64,000 bases of DNA from Bacteroidota bacterium (GTDB lineage: Bacteria; Bacteroidota; Bacteroidia; Bacteroidales; JAAUTT01): positions 186,001-250,000 of the forward strand of contig JAEYWD010000008.1 of assembly GCA_023429135.1 (NCBI GenBank), in the 5' to 3' direction. Made by a program: the position numbers and the translations under genes. Every line of letters begins with the position of its first letter. Position 1 is the first letter of the stretch. This document shows, piece after piece, positions 27,626 to 37,823 of the stretch. The notes below the pieces were generated by a model. It did not search any database, had not been told where the DNA came from, and worked only from the letters and a program-made list of their open reading frames with translations.

Positions 27626-28408
27626 ATGAAACCTCAGCTTAAATTACTGATAAGCCTTTTTCTTCTTTTAAATCTTTCCGGGAGTAATATCCATTCTCAA
27701 ACTTTGGATCAGATTCTTGAAAAGCATTATGCAGCAATGGGAATTGAAAACCTAAAAGATGTAAATTCAATAAAATATTACGGATATTATAAAAATCACT
27801 ATTTAAAGAAAATCAGCAAAGATCTTCCTCAAAACTTATTTCAGCCCGATATCGAACTTTCAGTTATCAAGCAAAGTAAATATCATTTGAAGATCACCGA
27901 TATACAAGGTGATCATTTATATGGTTTTCCCTCCAATAAATACTGGAACAAACCGGTTCACACATCTGCTGTTAAATGGAACCCTATTCCTATAGACAGG
28001 CTATGGATACAGTTATATCTCGATTTTGAAGGATTCTTATATCACCCAAAAGAAAAAGGAATTCAAATAGAAGAAGTTTATAACATAACTTTTAAAAAGA
28101 AACCTTACCATTGCCTTCAAGCGATTACCCCCGAAAAGGATACGCTCTACTATTACATAAACCCTGAAAATTTTCTTCTTGATAAAATAAGCTTTGGAGA
28201 GATGTTAAAAGATGATGAGCAGCAGATTTTTATTGCTTTTGACGATTTCAAAACAATCGAAGGTGTAAAAATTGCCTTTCGAAAAATCTATAATATCCAA
28301 ACGCTCGATGGCTCTTACGGAAAAAGAGAAGAAATATTTAAAAAAGTTGAGATTAACCCGGAACTGGACATGACAGTATTTGAGTTTCAAAATCAAAATA
28401 ATCTCTAA
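27626..28408 (+). CDS. Secreted protein, possibly LolA/LolB-like
   Basis: About 260 aa from the ATG at 27626, chosen because it gives a proper signal peptide (MKPQLKLLISLFLLLNLSG...SQ); an in-frame ATG at 27515 would bury it. The mature part starts TLDQILEKHYAAMGIENLKDVNSIKYYG and continues with alternating beta strands (YHCLQAITPEKDTLYYYINPENFLLDKISF, then IFIAFDDFKTIEGVKIAFRKIYN). This pattern is typical of outer-membrane lipoprotein-sorting (LolA-like) folds in Bacteroidetes. It is periplasmic and sits inside the permease array, so a carrier role beside the ABC system is possible but inferred. Confidence 0.7.
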   Translation: MKPQLKLLISLFLLLNLSGSNIHSQTLDQILEKHYAAMGIENLKDVNSIKYYGYYKNHYLKKISKDLPQNLFQPDIELSVIKQSKYHLKITDIQGDHLYGFPSNKYWNKPVHTSAVKWNPIPIDRLWIQLYLDFEGFLYHPKEKGIQIEEVYNITFKKKPYHCLQAITPEKDTLYYYINPENFLLDKISFGEMLKDDEQQIFIAFDDFKTIEGVKIAFRKIYNIQTLDGSYGKREEIFKKVEINPELDMTVFEFQNQNNL

Positions 28409-28412
28409 TCTT

Positions 28413-28760
28413 ATGAAAAAAATATTGTTCGTTTTATCAATGCTTGTATTCTCATTAACTACTTTGTACTCTCAAACAAATTCGGGCAGTCAGCAACCAA
28501 AATCTTTACCCACAAAAACCTTTGAGGTAAAAGGACAGGTTATTAGTTCGGCTACTCAAAAACCTGTTCCCAACACTATTGTAATGATAGCCGGAACAAC
28601 CACCGGAACAATAACCGATGCCAAAGGAGTTTTTGCCATAATTGTTCCTGAAGGGGCAAAACAATTAAGCTTTGGATCCGATGGATTCAACCCTGTTAAG
28701 GTAGCTATAGATACTACTAAAGAGATGAAAATAAAATTGATACCCAAAGAGAAAAAATAA
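28413..28760 (+). CDS. Secreted carboxypeptidase-regulatory-like domain protein
   Basis: A 115-aa protein with a signal peptide (MKKILFVLSMLVFSLTTLYSQ) and one CarboxypepD_reg-like beta-sandwich (about 45-110: EVKGQVISSATQKPVPNTIVMIAGTT...TDAKGVFAI). This domain normally heads SusC-type receptors; here it stands alone. It starts 5 bp after the previous stop and ends 6 bp before permease 4, so it is part of the same transcript. Confidence 0.85.
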   Translation: MKKILFVLSMLVFSLTTLYSQTNSGSQQPKSLPTKTFEVKGQVISSATQKPVPNTIVMIAGTTTGTITDAKGVFAIIVPEGAKQLSFGSDGFNPVKVAIDTTKEMKIKLIPKEKK

Positions 28761-28765
28761 AAAGC

Positions 28766-31171
28766 ATGCTTGCTTACTATCTGAAATCGGCTTTCAGGTA
28801 CTTTCTAAAAAGGAAAGTATTCATTTCGATCAATATTATTGGGTTGGTTATTGCCTTTTCGGTTTCTTCGTTAATCATGATCTATGTGATTCATGAATTT
28901 AGATACAACGCCGAGCATAAAAATAAAAAAATCATTTATCGGGTAACCAGCAAACAGGAGTCGGTTAATACATCCTCGGCATTAACAACTCTGGATGTCG
29001 GCCCGCTTATTAAGGAGAGTTTCCCCGAAACCCAAAAAATGAGCAGGTTTACCATAGCCAGGTCGTGGGTAAAAACAACCAAGGATGAAATTACCACCAA
29101 ATCGGTTTTTGTTGATCCCGATTTTATTGAAATGTTCTCTCTCAATATTTTGCAGGGAGAAATACAACATCCTCTTACAGAACCCAATGCGGTTGTAATA
29201 TCAAAATCGGTGTCACAAGCCATGTTTGGAAACGACTACCCGATAGGCAAAGAAATTAAGATAAAATTCGATCAGGGAGAGTTTTTCTTTAAGGTAACCG
29301 GTATAGCCGATAATTTTAGCGAATTCTCATCTGTGAAGGCCGATTTGTTTTTTGGATTTGAATTTTACCATGAAAACCTTTGTAACCCTTTCTTCGAATC
29401 GTACCCATTTTTTACAACATTTCTGTTGTTGCCCAAAAATGTTGAACCTAAGTTATTGGAAACTAAAATCAACGAGGCCAATGTTAAAAAATGGACCGGG
29501 ATTACAACCACTACCTATCATTTGCAGAAGTTCAACAAAATGTACCTTCACTCGGAACATTTAGGCAATAATCTCTTTCCATCAGGGAATTCACGTATCC
29601 TTTACGGTTTGATATTTCTGGTAAGTCTGGTTATCATAATGGCTTGTCTTAATTTTGGGATATTAACCACTGCCTGCACCCTTACCCGGAACAAAGAGGT
29701 GGGGGTGCGAAAAATAAACGGAGCTTCGGCCACCCAGGTAAAACAGCAAATAATGTTCGAATCGTATTTACAGGCAATTTTAGCTTTGCCCGCAGCTCTG
29801 TTGCTGGCAAATATATTGCTGCCCTGGTTTAACAGCTATCTTAACCGCAGCTTAAAATTCGACTTGTCCGGAAATATTTCTTTTTTTATTGGAATATCTG
29901 TCCTCGTAATTGTAACGGCAACTGTAGCGGGATTGTTTGCCTCCATTGCCTCTACAAGGGTAAATCCTGTTCAGCTTTTGAGAAAAGATCAACCAAAATT
30001 TGGATTGGGAATAAACCTGAACAAAATTCTCCTTACCGGACAAATGATTGTACTGATATGGTTTTTAGCTGTGACATTGATTGTATTTAAACAGATAAGT
30101 TTTTCCAAATCCTCTCTGCTTGGTTATAACCCCGAAAACCTATTGGTAATACATGTAACTAATCCCAATTGGGAATCCGATTTTAGCAGTCCCAAATATG
30201 AAAGCACAACAAGGTTAAACGATCTGAAACAAAAGCTTCTCAGCCATCCTGCAGTCAAAGATGTTTCTGTGGTTCACAAATCTCCGCCAATGACGGATCA
30301 ACTTAGCAGCGGAATAATTATTAATCCCAAAACTAACGAAACATTCACTATTACCGAAATTGGAGGTCTTGGCAATTATCCTAAGTTAATGGGATATGGG
30401 CTGAAAAGCGGTAATTTCTTCTCTGATAATTTCGCTGAGGGACAAAAGGATGAAATTCTGTTAAACGAAGCAGCAGCAAAGTACCTTGGTATTGAAAACC
30501 CTGTTGGAGAATTTGTAAAGATGGACGGATCAAGAGATGCACAAATTGTGGGAATAGTATATGACTTTAATTTTCAATCGACCCGGCAGGAAATTGTTCC
30601 CTTACGCATTCACAAAACCAACAATTTTATGTATCACTTCGATATTGTAATCAGGTATCAACCGCTTATGGCAAATAATGTGAAAGCCTATTCCCAAAAG
30701 ATATTCAATGATTTATACAAAGGTTATGAAACAGAATTTGCCTTTCACGAAAACATGATTGAAGAATTATACAAAAAAGAAATGCTGGAAGCAAAAATTC
30801 TTGTCCTTGGTATTGTACTGGCCATATTTATAGCTGTAATGGGTATAATGGGAATTACTCTTTTTTCAGTTAAACAACAGGTTAAAGAAATCGGGATCAG
30901 GAAAATAAACGGAGCAAGAGTATCCAACATTCTATCCATGCTAAATCTGAACTTATTAAAATGGGTTGGCATTGCTTTCTTTTTCGCTTGCCCCCTGTCC
31001 TGGTACGCCACTCACAAATGGCTCGAGAATTTTGCTTACAAAACTGAGCTGAGCTGGTGGGTATTTGCAGTGGCGGGGGCAATGGCGATGGTGATTGCTT
31101 TGCTTACGGTTAGTTTCCAGAGCTGGCGGGCAGCAACGAGAAACCCGGTGGAGAGTTTGAGATACGAGTAA
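28766..31171 (+). CDS. FtsX/MacB-type ABC permease 4
   Basis: An 801-aa permease starting MLAYYLKSAFRYFLKRKVFISINIIGLVIAF, with cores EVGVRKINGASATQV and KEIGIRKINGARVSNI. The tail contains HKWLENFAYKTELSWWVFAVAGAMAMVIALLTV and the shared ATRNPVESLRYE. It is the last gene of the first block; 54 bp later the convergent GH127 gene ends. Confidence 0.93.
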   Translation: MLAYYLKSAFRYFLKRKVFISINIIGLVIAFSVSSLIMIYVIHEFRYNAEHKNKKIIYRVTSKQESVNTSSALTTLDVGPLIKESFPETQKMSRFTIARSWVKTTKDEITTKSVFVDPDFIEMFSLNILQGEIQHPLTEPNAVVISKSVSQAMFGNDYPIGKEIKIKFDQGEFFFKVTGIADNFSEFSSVKADLFFGFEFYHENLCNPFFESYPFFTTFLLLPKNVEPKLLETKINEANVKKWTGITTTTYHLQKFNKMYLHSEHLGNNLFPSGNSRILYGLIFLVSLVIIMACLNFGILTTACTLTRNKEVGVRKINGASATQVKQQIMFESYLQAILALPAALLLANILLPWFNSYLNRSLKFDLSGNISFFIGISVLVIVTATVAGLFASIASTRVNPVQLLRKDQPKFGLGINLNKILLTGQMIVLIWFLAVTLIVFKQISFSKSSLLGYNPENLLVIHVTNPNWESDFSSPKYESTTRLNDLKQKLLSHPAVKDVSVVHKSPPMTDQLSSGIIINPKTNETFTITEIGGLGNYPKLMGYGLKSGNFFSDNFAEGQKDEILLNEAAAKYLGIENPVGEFVKMDGSRDAQIVGIVYDFNFQSTRQEIVPLRIHKTNNFMYHFDIVIRYQPLMANNVKAYSQKIFNDLYKGYETEFAFHENMIEELYKKEMLEAKILVLGIVLAIFIAVMGIMGITLFSVKQQVKEIGIRKINGARVSNILSMLNLNLLKWVGIAFFFACPLSWYATHKWLENFAYKTELSWWVFAVAGAMAMVIALLTVSFQSWRAATRNPVESLRYE

Positions 31172-31224
31172 AAACCTGACTTTTTGCTCGGGTTAAACTC
31201 TACAAATTCACGCCAGCAATGTTT

Positions 31225-33621
31225 TTACTCGAAACTCCATTCGTAGACGCCGCTGGAATGGTTTTCAGGTAATTTAACCACAAGACGCAAAGCTGAGGTT
31301 TCAACAGTATCGAACTGAACCTGGTTAGTTTTATCCTTTTCAATCCCATAAATGGAGGGATTCGGAACATCTTCCCAGTTTCCTTTTGTATCCAGGTACT
31401 GTATCTTCCAATTACCAGGTACGCGACATCCTCCCCAGGGGCCATCGTCAAACCAATATACTGAAGCTCTGGAAATATGCTCCGGCTTTGAAAAATCACA
31501 TTGTACCCATTGAACTGTATCCTTCATTGGCCACCAGTGATAATAAGGCATACTTTGATCATTGGAGCTTTTTGGAATCATCTGGTCGTTTACTGCCATC
31601 AATGTTTTAGTTTTAAGAGATGCTGAGATCTTACCTGTAGATGCAAGCGTAGGCGCCGGCAATGGACGCGCTGCCCCTTGCTGCGTAGCCAGCCACACCG
31701 CCATTTCTCCCGATCCACGGTTAGCCCACGCATAATAAGGAATTGCTGTAAGTGTTTCCTTTGAGACTTCCGTAGTTCCATCCAATTTTCTTTTAACACC
31801 TTTGGCATCCCCGCTGATAATCACCACACTTTTGAGCATTTCTGGTCTGAATTGGGTGGCCAGTTCAGGCATTTTATCAAGCAAAAGATTTAAGACATGC
31901 CCGTCCTTGTTATCAGGCCATTCGGCACAATAAACCAGAGGACCCCGCTGAAGCGCAATTTTATTATTGTCGGCTTCGACCTTTTGATTTGCTGTAATAT
32001 ACCGAACTGGCATGGGTAACGAGACAGTCACCTTGTCTCCTTTTTTCCACCTGTTCTTAATAACAGCATATCCGTTTGATAAGGTGTAGGAATAAAGCTT
32101 CCCGTTCACAAGTATTTTCACAGAAGAAGTATCGGCCGATTCGAAAGCATAGAGGTCTCCCGGAACAGGTTCATTGCGAGCCCAGCCGGGGATTCTGACA
32201 GCGAATTCAAAAGCCTTTTCTTTTTCAGGATTAAGCTGAAATTCTACATCGCCATTCCAGGGATAATCCGTTTTCTGGGTCACGCCGAGTTTATTTCCGT
32301 TAAAATCGATGCTGGCATTACTGCCAATAAAAAGATTTGCATAGAGCCGGTCCTTGTTTTGGGCATAAATATATCCTGGAACGGAAGGAATGAACCGGCA
32401 AACGTTGCTTGGACAGCAGGCACATCCGAACCAGGCACTGCGGGCATGTTGCCCCATAGATTCGAGCGGATTGGGGTAAAAGAAATGATCTCCGCTTAAA
32501 GACACGCCCGAAATCAGCCCGTTATAAAGTACCCGTTCCAACACATCGTAATATTGAGAATTACCATGCAGCAGAAACAACCTGTGGTTCCAATAGACCT
32601 CCCCAATAGATGCGCATGTTTCGTTGTAGGCCGACATGTTCGGAAGATCGTACCTGGGACCGAAACCTTCGTGTCCTCCGGCAGCACCGATGCCACCGGT
32701 GATATAAAACTTATAATCCATGATATCCTTCCAGATGAGGTCAATGGCATGAAGATAAGACTGATCGCCTGTAATAGCAGCTACATCGGCCATTCCCGCA
32801 TACATATACATGGCGCGAACAGCATGCCCGACAGCTTCGGTTTGTTCTGTCACCTTTATTTGGTCCTGGCTGTATTCCGTACCTTTTCCCCGGATATCGA
32901 GGAAATATTTGGCTAAGTCGAGATATTCCTTTTTGCCGGTTACCCGGTACATCTTTACAAGTCCCATCTCTACAATCTGGTGCCCCGGTTCATAAGCGAG
33001 TTTACCGGGTCCAAAGTCTTTCACGAGAAGATCGGCGTTTTTGATGGCGATATCGAGAAGGGATCGTTTGCCGGTAGCCATATAATGTGCTACAGCAGCC
33101 TCGTAGAGGTGCCCGCAGTTATAAAGCTCGTGACTCAGCTCGGGATCCTTTTCCCAACGTTTTTTCCCGGCCCAGGCATGAAGATTGGTGGAGTCGATCG
33201 TTCGGTTTGTATATAAATACCCATCGGGTTCCTGCGCCTTTCCGATATAATAAATCAGGGTATCCATGCGGGCTTCCAGGTTTTTGTCGGGGAAAGTCTG
33301 GATGGAATAGCTGGCACCTTCGAGAATCTTATAGATATCAGTATCATCGAAAGGATACTCAGTACAAAACTTTCCAGATTTCAGCTTTCCGGCAATGATA
33401 AAATTGTCGACCCGCCCTGTGGTGTAACATTGAGCCAGAGCAATGGGGATCGTTACATCATGATTCAACCTGATGCGCGGTGCCCAGAAATTATCATTCA
33501 CATGCACTGCCGTAAAAGGTACCGGGCGAATAGGATAATCCTTCACCTGTCCGTAACTTATTGCTGAAAATAGCAACATACAAAAGAGGCTGCTTATAAA
33601 TTCAGATTTTAACGAGACCAT
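31225..33621 (-). CDS. GH127 beta-L-arabinofuranosidase
   Basis: A 798-aa exported enzyme (signal peptide to about residue 24, ...ISYGQ). GH127 (formerly DUF1680) removes beta-L-arabinofuranose, for example from hydroxyproline-linked oligoarabinosides. The zinc/catalytic set known from Bifidobacterium HypBA1 is visible: acid/base-like E318 (GGHEGFG), E334 and C336 (NETCAS) and C402-C403 (GCACCPSN, nucleophile Cys). A C-terminal F5/8-like beta-sandwich (about 690-798) may bind sugar. Last gene of the PUL. An alternative family, GH146, shares the cysteines, so the exact GH number is less certain than the fold. Confidence 0.9.
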   Translation of the reverse strand: MVSLKSEFISSLFCMLLFSAISYGQVKDYPIRPVPFTAVHVNDNFWAPRIRLNHDVTIPIALAQCYTTGRVDNFIIAGKLKSGKFCTEYPFDDTDIYKILEGASYSIQTFPDKNLEARMDTLIYYIGKAQEPDGYLYTNRTIDSTNLHAWAGKKRWEKDPELSHELYNCGHLYEAAVAHYMATGKRSLLDIAIKNADLLVKDFGPGKLAYEPGHQIVEMGLVKMYRVTGKKEYLDLAKYFLDIRGKGTEYSQDQIKVTEQTEAVGHAVRAMYMYAGMADVAAITGDQSYLHAIDLIWKDIMDYKFYITGGIGAAGGHEGFGPRYDLPNMSAYNETCASIGEVYWNHRLFLLHGNSQYYDVLERVLYNGLISGVSLSGDHFFYPNPLESMGQHARSAWFGCACCPSNVCRFIPSVPGYIYAQNKDRLYANLFIGSNASIDFNGNKLGVTQKTDYPWNGDVEFQLNPEKEKAFEFAVRIPGWARNEPVPGDLYAFESADTSSVKILVNGKLYSYTLSNGYAVIKNRWKKGDKVTVSLPMPVRYITANQKVEADNNKIALQRGPLVYCAEWPDNKDGHVLNLLLDKMPELATQFRPEMLKSVVIISGDAKGVKRKLDGTTEVSKETLTAIPYYAWANRGSGEMAVWLATQQGAARPLPAPTLASTGKISASLKTKTLMAVNDQMIPKSSNDQSMPYYHWWPMKDTVQWVQCDFSKPEHISRASVYWFDDGPWGGCRVPGNWKIQYLDTKGNWEDVPNPSIYGIEKDKTNQVQFDTVETSALRLVVKLPENHSSGVYEWSFE

Positions 33622-33781
33622 TTCTTTTCTGTTTTAGAGAGTTTTTATTCTACCTGACCTGTACTTTTTAACATCAGAACCAAGAGTCAAGTGATTCAAC
33701 GATACACCCAAGCAAATAGTTGCGATTCGACTGTTTGTCAGGACACTTGCGCTTAATACTTGATACTGTTTTTTACTAAAC

Positions 33782-35662
33782 TTATTCAATTGTAATATTA
33801 AATACAAATGTAACCTGAACGCTTTTCCCTTTTTCATACTCGTAAACCAATGCCTGCTTAACAGTATATTTATCACCTTGAGCACATTTACCCGGATATT
33901 GTCCGATGGTGAACGATAGCTGACCAGGCGAAAATTCAGAAAAGACTCTGCTCGAAGCATCGCTCCATGCACAGACATTCCCCTGGGCTGTAAAATAGTG
34001 GCCATAAACATTAGTATAGCCATCGCTTGAACAGGTATAATTCCCGTTTAAAGTACTGTTGCTTTCTATGGCATACAGTTTTATCGGCTTCCCCGACTGC
34101 GCTGTTTTCGCTTTGATCTCGTCGGGTTGTAAAACAAAGGCACGTCCGAGCTTCGTTAATGCTTCCTGATCCAACTTCACAGTAGCACCGGGATACACGG
34201 TTGCACTGTAGGGGAATTTCACATCGAAGGTTAAAGTCGCATCCGAGGGTATCTCCGTCCCATCAAAAGAAATGGTACCGTAGAGATTTGTATTTACAAA
34301 TCGCACCTTATAGGGCAGTTGAACATCGTTAGAACGTTTGTCGTCCCAGGCATGAGGCTTATAAGTTGGCGAGGCTCCGCTCACCACAAACCACAGCCGT
34401 GAACATCCCTCGGGAACTTTGAAGACAGTTGTGCCGCTTAAAGTGTTGTACATGTCACCGTAAACACGGCTATTGTCGCTCTTTAGAGCTACAAAACCGT
34501 AGCGAAAACCGAGCATCGAATTATCAGTTCTATAATCGGGAGCGCCGGGTGTGGCGGCGAAAACAGCAGAAATTTCAGTTCCTGCCACTGGCACATTGAG
34601 CGGAATGACATTATAACCCGTTGGCTCCACACAAAATGAGGTATCGGGACGGTATTCGGCATTACCCAAGGGCACCATTTTGCAGGAATGAGTTCCTATT
34701 TTGCTTTGTCCAAGGTTTTGGATCGCATCCAGGTCCCATGTGACCATATGGGCAGCGGCCTCATAGAACTCGTCGTTTAAATGCCCGACGTCCATATTGT
34801 TTATGCGCATGTAAGCCTGCACAGGATCTTCGGGTTGTTGTGCCCCTCTCCATAGCTTTCCTATAAAATCCTGCCCATGCTTATCAGCCCAGTAATAATG
34901 CATAAAATATGAGGCATACCGATAGTCTTCGCTGCAAAAATGCCTGAAATAATTGTTCGTATATTCTGAAAAGTTAGCTGATAAGAATGCCTCTGCAGGA
35001 TAGGTTTGGTAAGCCTGCCACTGGGCTGTTTGTTCCCAGAAAGTGTTGCCTCCGTTTCCGCCGAAACCGTAGCGAAAACCAGCGCCTCCCCCAAGGTCAC
35101 AGTGAACCTGGTATTGGAAGCTGTGACCTATTTCATGGGCGATGGTTGCTCCAACGGGTTGGCAAGTATTCGGACTTATCCAGAGAGCTCCTATCACATC
35201 GTCGTAGCCCGAGCCTGTAGCTCGCCATTCGGATTCATAATACAGAAAAATCAGCATTTTATATTTTTCGAGTTTGGTCTTGGTCGGTTCGACGAATTTG
35301 AGTGTATTCACATTAAGACTATAAAACTGCTCGGCTTTGGCAAGTAAGTCAGCAATATCAACGCGGTATGCCGCGGGTACAGCTTCTGAATTGGGGTCGT
35401 TTGCCCCATAGCCTTTGCCCCAGAAAACAATGAAATGATCCGATTGGCGGCATCGGGCATAACTCCATGTACTTGCTGCTTTGGTAAAGTCAATATTCCG
35501 AAATTCGAGTGGTATATAAAGTTTGGTTGTATCTGTAGTGAACGACTTGGTTGTGTCAGTTTTGCCGTCGGGGTGCGTTGGTTCACGCACAGGTTCAGGA
35601 TCTTTCTTACAGCAAAAGAAAAGTGCAATAAATGTCAACAATGTGCAAATAAATCTTAGCAT
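33782..35662 (-). CDS. HExxH lipoprotein with C-terminal DUF4859-like domain
   Basis: A 626-aa lipoprotein (lipobox near Cys17-Cys18, LFFCCKK), so on the outer membrane or surface. Residues about 50-480 contain HEIGH at 176-180 and a downstream Glu near 210 (NTFWEQTAQW), a zinc metallopeptidase-like arrangement; this resembles DUF6055-type proteins. The last ~130 residues resemble the repeats of the neighbouring DUF4859 protein (YNVYGHYFTAQGNVCAWSD-like segment, FTIGQYPGKCAQGDKYTVKQ). It may cleave or bind a glycoprotein. Activity is inferred only from HExxH. Confidence 0.75.
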   Translation of the reverse strand: MLRFICTLLTFIALFFCCKKDPEPVREPTHPDGKTDTTKSFTTDTTKLYIPLEFRNIDFTKAASTWSYARCRQSDHFIVFWGKGYGANDPNSEAVPAAYRVDIADLLAKAEQFYSLNVNTLKFVEPTKTKLEKYKMLIFLYYESEWRATGSGYDDVIGALWISPNTCQPVGATIAHEIGHSFQYQVHCDLGGGAGFRYGFGGNGGNTFWEQTAQWQAYQTYPAEAFLSANFSEYTNNYFRHFCSEDYRYASYFMHYYWADKHGQDFIGKLWRGAQQPEDPVQAYMRINNMDVGHLNDEFYEAAAHMVTWDLDAIQNLGQSKIGTHSCKMVPLGNAEYRPDTSFCVEPTGYNVIPLNVPVAGTEISAVFAATPGAPDYRTDNSMLGFRYGFVALKSDNSRVYGDMYNTLSGTTVFKVPEGCSRLWFVVSGASPTYKPHAWDDKRSNDVQLPYKVRFVNTNLYGTISFDGTEIPSDATLTFDVKFPYSATVYPGATVKLDQEALTKLGRAFVLQPDEIKAKTAQSGKPIKLYAIESNSTLNGNYTCSSDGYTNVYGHYFTAQGNVCAWSDASSRVFSEFSPGQLSFTIGQYPGKCAQGDKYTVKQALVYEYEKGKSVQVTFVFNITIE

Positions 35663-35755
35663 CGTACTTCGTTTTTTAAGTTGTGACTGTTCAACAGGAA
35701 ATTATTATATCTCCCGGAACAGTCACAACATAGATAAAATAAACCAACACTACTA

Positions 35756-37717
35756 CTACTTCAAATTAATGGTAATTGCAAAACTCACCTGGCCGCCATT
35801 AAGCTTTGCAACCTGACGTACGGTTGTTGTGCCGGATGAAACACCCGGGAAGTTATATACCTTCATCACAATCCGTTCATTTTCAATTTTAAGGTTAATG
35901 CACCCAAATGCACCGTCGCCCCATCCTCTTGCATTGCCGTTCGCATCAAACCAATGGCCCGGATATTCGCCTGTAGATGATGCCTGAGAGTTGTCGGCAT
36001 TAATTGCATAAAATTCAAGACTATTGTTTCCTATAGACGATTCTATTTCACTAACACTTTTCTTAAAAGCGTGTGTAACAATGTCGGTTACATCAATATT
36101 TGTCGTGGTATATTCATCGTTACTTTTGTGGTCAATATTCCTGTTGTAGGTGGCTTCGTACGGCACAGCACTTCCTTCTTTTAGTACAACGTTAAAAGTA
36201 AAATTAACTTTGCCTCCGTTAAGTTCAGCAACCTGCTTAACTGTTATGGTAGTTGCTGATGTGACATTGGTAGGCTGATTAAGCACCATAAATTTGATAT
36301 TTTCGGCAGAAGAGATCATCTGAATGAAGATTTCTCCGTCCTGCCAGTTAGTTGCCACTGTGCCATCGGCATTTATCCAATGACCAGGATAATCATTTCC
36401 GTTTGAAGTACTTGGCTTTTGCGTCAGATTGGGTTCCACTGCATAAAATGTCATCGATTTGTTTGAAATAGCAGTGTTTATTTCGGCGGTAGTCATTTTA
36501 AATGCGTCGCGCAAAATACCTGTCACATCTATGACATCCTGTTCCCATCCGGTGGTGATTGGGTGTACGATGGTTTGGGTTACCGATACCTCATATGGAT
36601 CTCCAGGAGGAGGAGTATCTATAACAATGGTTACATTGAGTTCCAGAGCTACCCTGTAATTAGAAGTATTGGCAAACATAACGATCAATTTATAAGTGTT
36701 ACCATTGGTCACTTTTCCACCCTTTTGACCTATTGTCATCCGGAGAGTAGCGGGATCGAGGCTTGCATAGAGTGCAGCGTCTTCATTGGCATAAGAGCAG
36801 ATATCTCCGTTTGCTTTAAACCAATAACCCATTCCTGCAGTGTAATTACTCGTATAGTCGATACCTGTTGAAGCATTTACTCCAAAGAAGTTCACCTGAT
36901 TATTTACCTGGGTATTCCATTCTACAGAGCCAAGAGCAGCAGAAAGTGCCGCAGAATTTGCATAGCCGAGCGAACTGGCAAGATTTGCTCCATCAAGGGT
37001 AGCAATAACCGAAGCATTCTTGTCAACCCCTGAAGAAACCAACATTATATCTTTTGTAATGGTTTTATCGGCCACGTAAGCATTTGGGTTCTCTTCTTTT
37101 GGTTCTACAATGCTTACGTTATAGATCGTAGCAAGACGATAATCTCCCTTTTTCCAAAGAAGGATAATCTTATAAGTCTTGCCGGATTCTAAAGCTCCTG
37201 TACGCATTCCAATTGTAAGGGCGAGATTATTTACGTTATACACACACCACATGCTGTATACCTGAGGATCGGTACCAGTAGGCCAATCCCATGCAGCACC
37301 AGGGTCGCCGTTTTTTGAGAAAACAAAGCCCTCCTGAACGCCAGCTTCATCAACTACATGATCGGTAAAGTCGGCTTTGGTAACCGGATTCACAGCGAGG
37401 AGTTTTACATCGCCATTGAAAGCTCCTATTCCTGCTTTCAGCGCGTCGGCATCGGCATAACCAAGTTTTTCGCACATCGAAGTAACATTCACTGGAACAT
37501 CAACTGACGACCAATTTCCATAAGTTACTTCCACATCCTGGATAAGGATAAAATCGGCCTTAACGCCGGCCTTAGCTGCTTCAACCGAATCGCGGTAAGC
37601 CTTTTCTTCGTCGGTATATTCGTGCAACTTACTAACAACATCCTCTTCGCATGCATTAAAAACGCCAACGAAAAGAGCGCCAAACAGTAAGTACATGATG
37701 ATAATCTTATTCTTCAT
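35756..37717 (-). CDS. DUF4859-repeat surface lipoprotein (probable SGBP)
   Basis: About 653 aa from the ATG at 37717, chosen because it creates a lipoprotein signal (MKNKIIIMYLLFGALFVGVFNAC, lipid Cys23); the upstream ATG at 37804 is less apt. Four tandem ~140-aa beta domains follow, each with a 'D(V/I)T..(L/F)...' start, a 'FYAV(E/N)' or 'LLAVNP' strand, a 'GHWxxADGxxxxW' or similar centre and a 'TTxVKQVAxLNGGxVxF' end. The position directly after susD is where PULs encode a surface glycan-binding protein. Function inferred from position and architecture. Confidence 0.75.
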   Translation of the reverse strand: MKNKIIIMYLLFGALFVGVFNACEEDVVSKLHEYTDEEKAYRDSVEAAKAGVKADFILIQDVEVTYGNWSSVDVPVNVTSMCEKLGYADADALKAGIGAFNGDVKLLAVNPVTKADFTDHVVDEAGVQEGFVFSKNGDPGAAWDWPTGTDPQVYSMWCVYNVNNLALTIGMRTGALESGKTYKIILLWKKGDYRLATIYNVSIVEPKEENPNAYVADKTITKDIMLVSSGVDKNASVIATLDGANLASSLGYANSAALSAALGSVEWNTQVNNQVNFFGVNASTGIDYTSNYTAGMGYWFKANGDICSYANEDAALYASLDPATLRMTIGQKGGKVTNGNTYKLIVMFANTSNYRVALELNVTIVIDTPPPGDPYEVSVTQTIVHPITTGWEQDVIDVTGILRDAFKMTTAEINTAISNKSMTFYAVEPNLTQKPSTSNGNDYPGHWINADGTVATNWQDGEIFIQMISSAENIKFMVLNQPTNVTSATTITVKQVAELNGGKVNFTFNVVLKEGSAVPYEATYNRNIDHKSNDEYTTTNIDVTDIVTHAFKKSVSEIESSIGNNSLEFYAINADNSQASSTGEYPGHWFDANGNARGWGDGAFGCINLKIENERIVMKVYNFPGVSSGTTTVRQVAKLNGGQVSFAITINLK

Positions 37718-37823
37718 CCTGAGACAATTTTTTGAAAAAGCGCGGATGAAACTCGCCCTGAAGTTTTCGTCCTTCTTTATATAAGATAAGTATGCTCGTT
37801 TCATAGTTACAATTATTTAAAAA

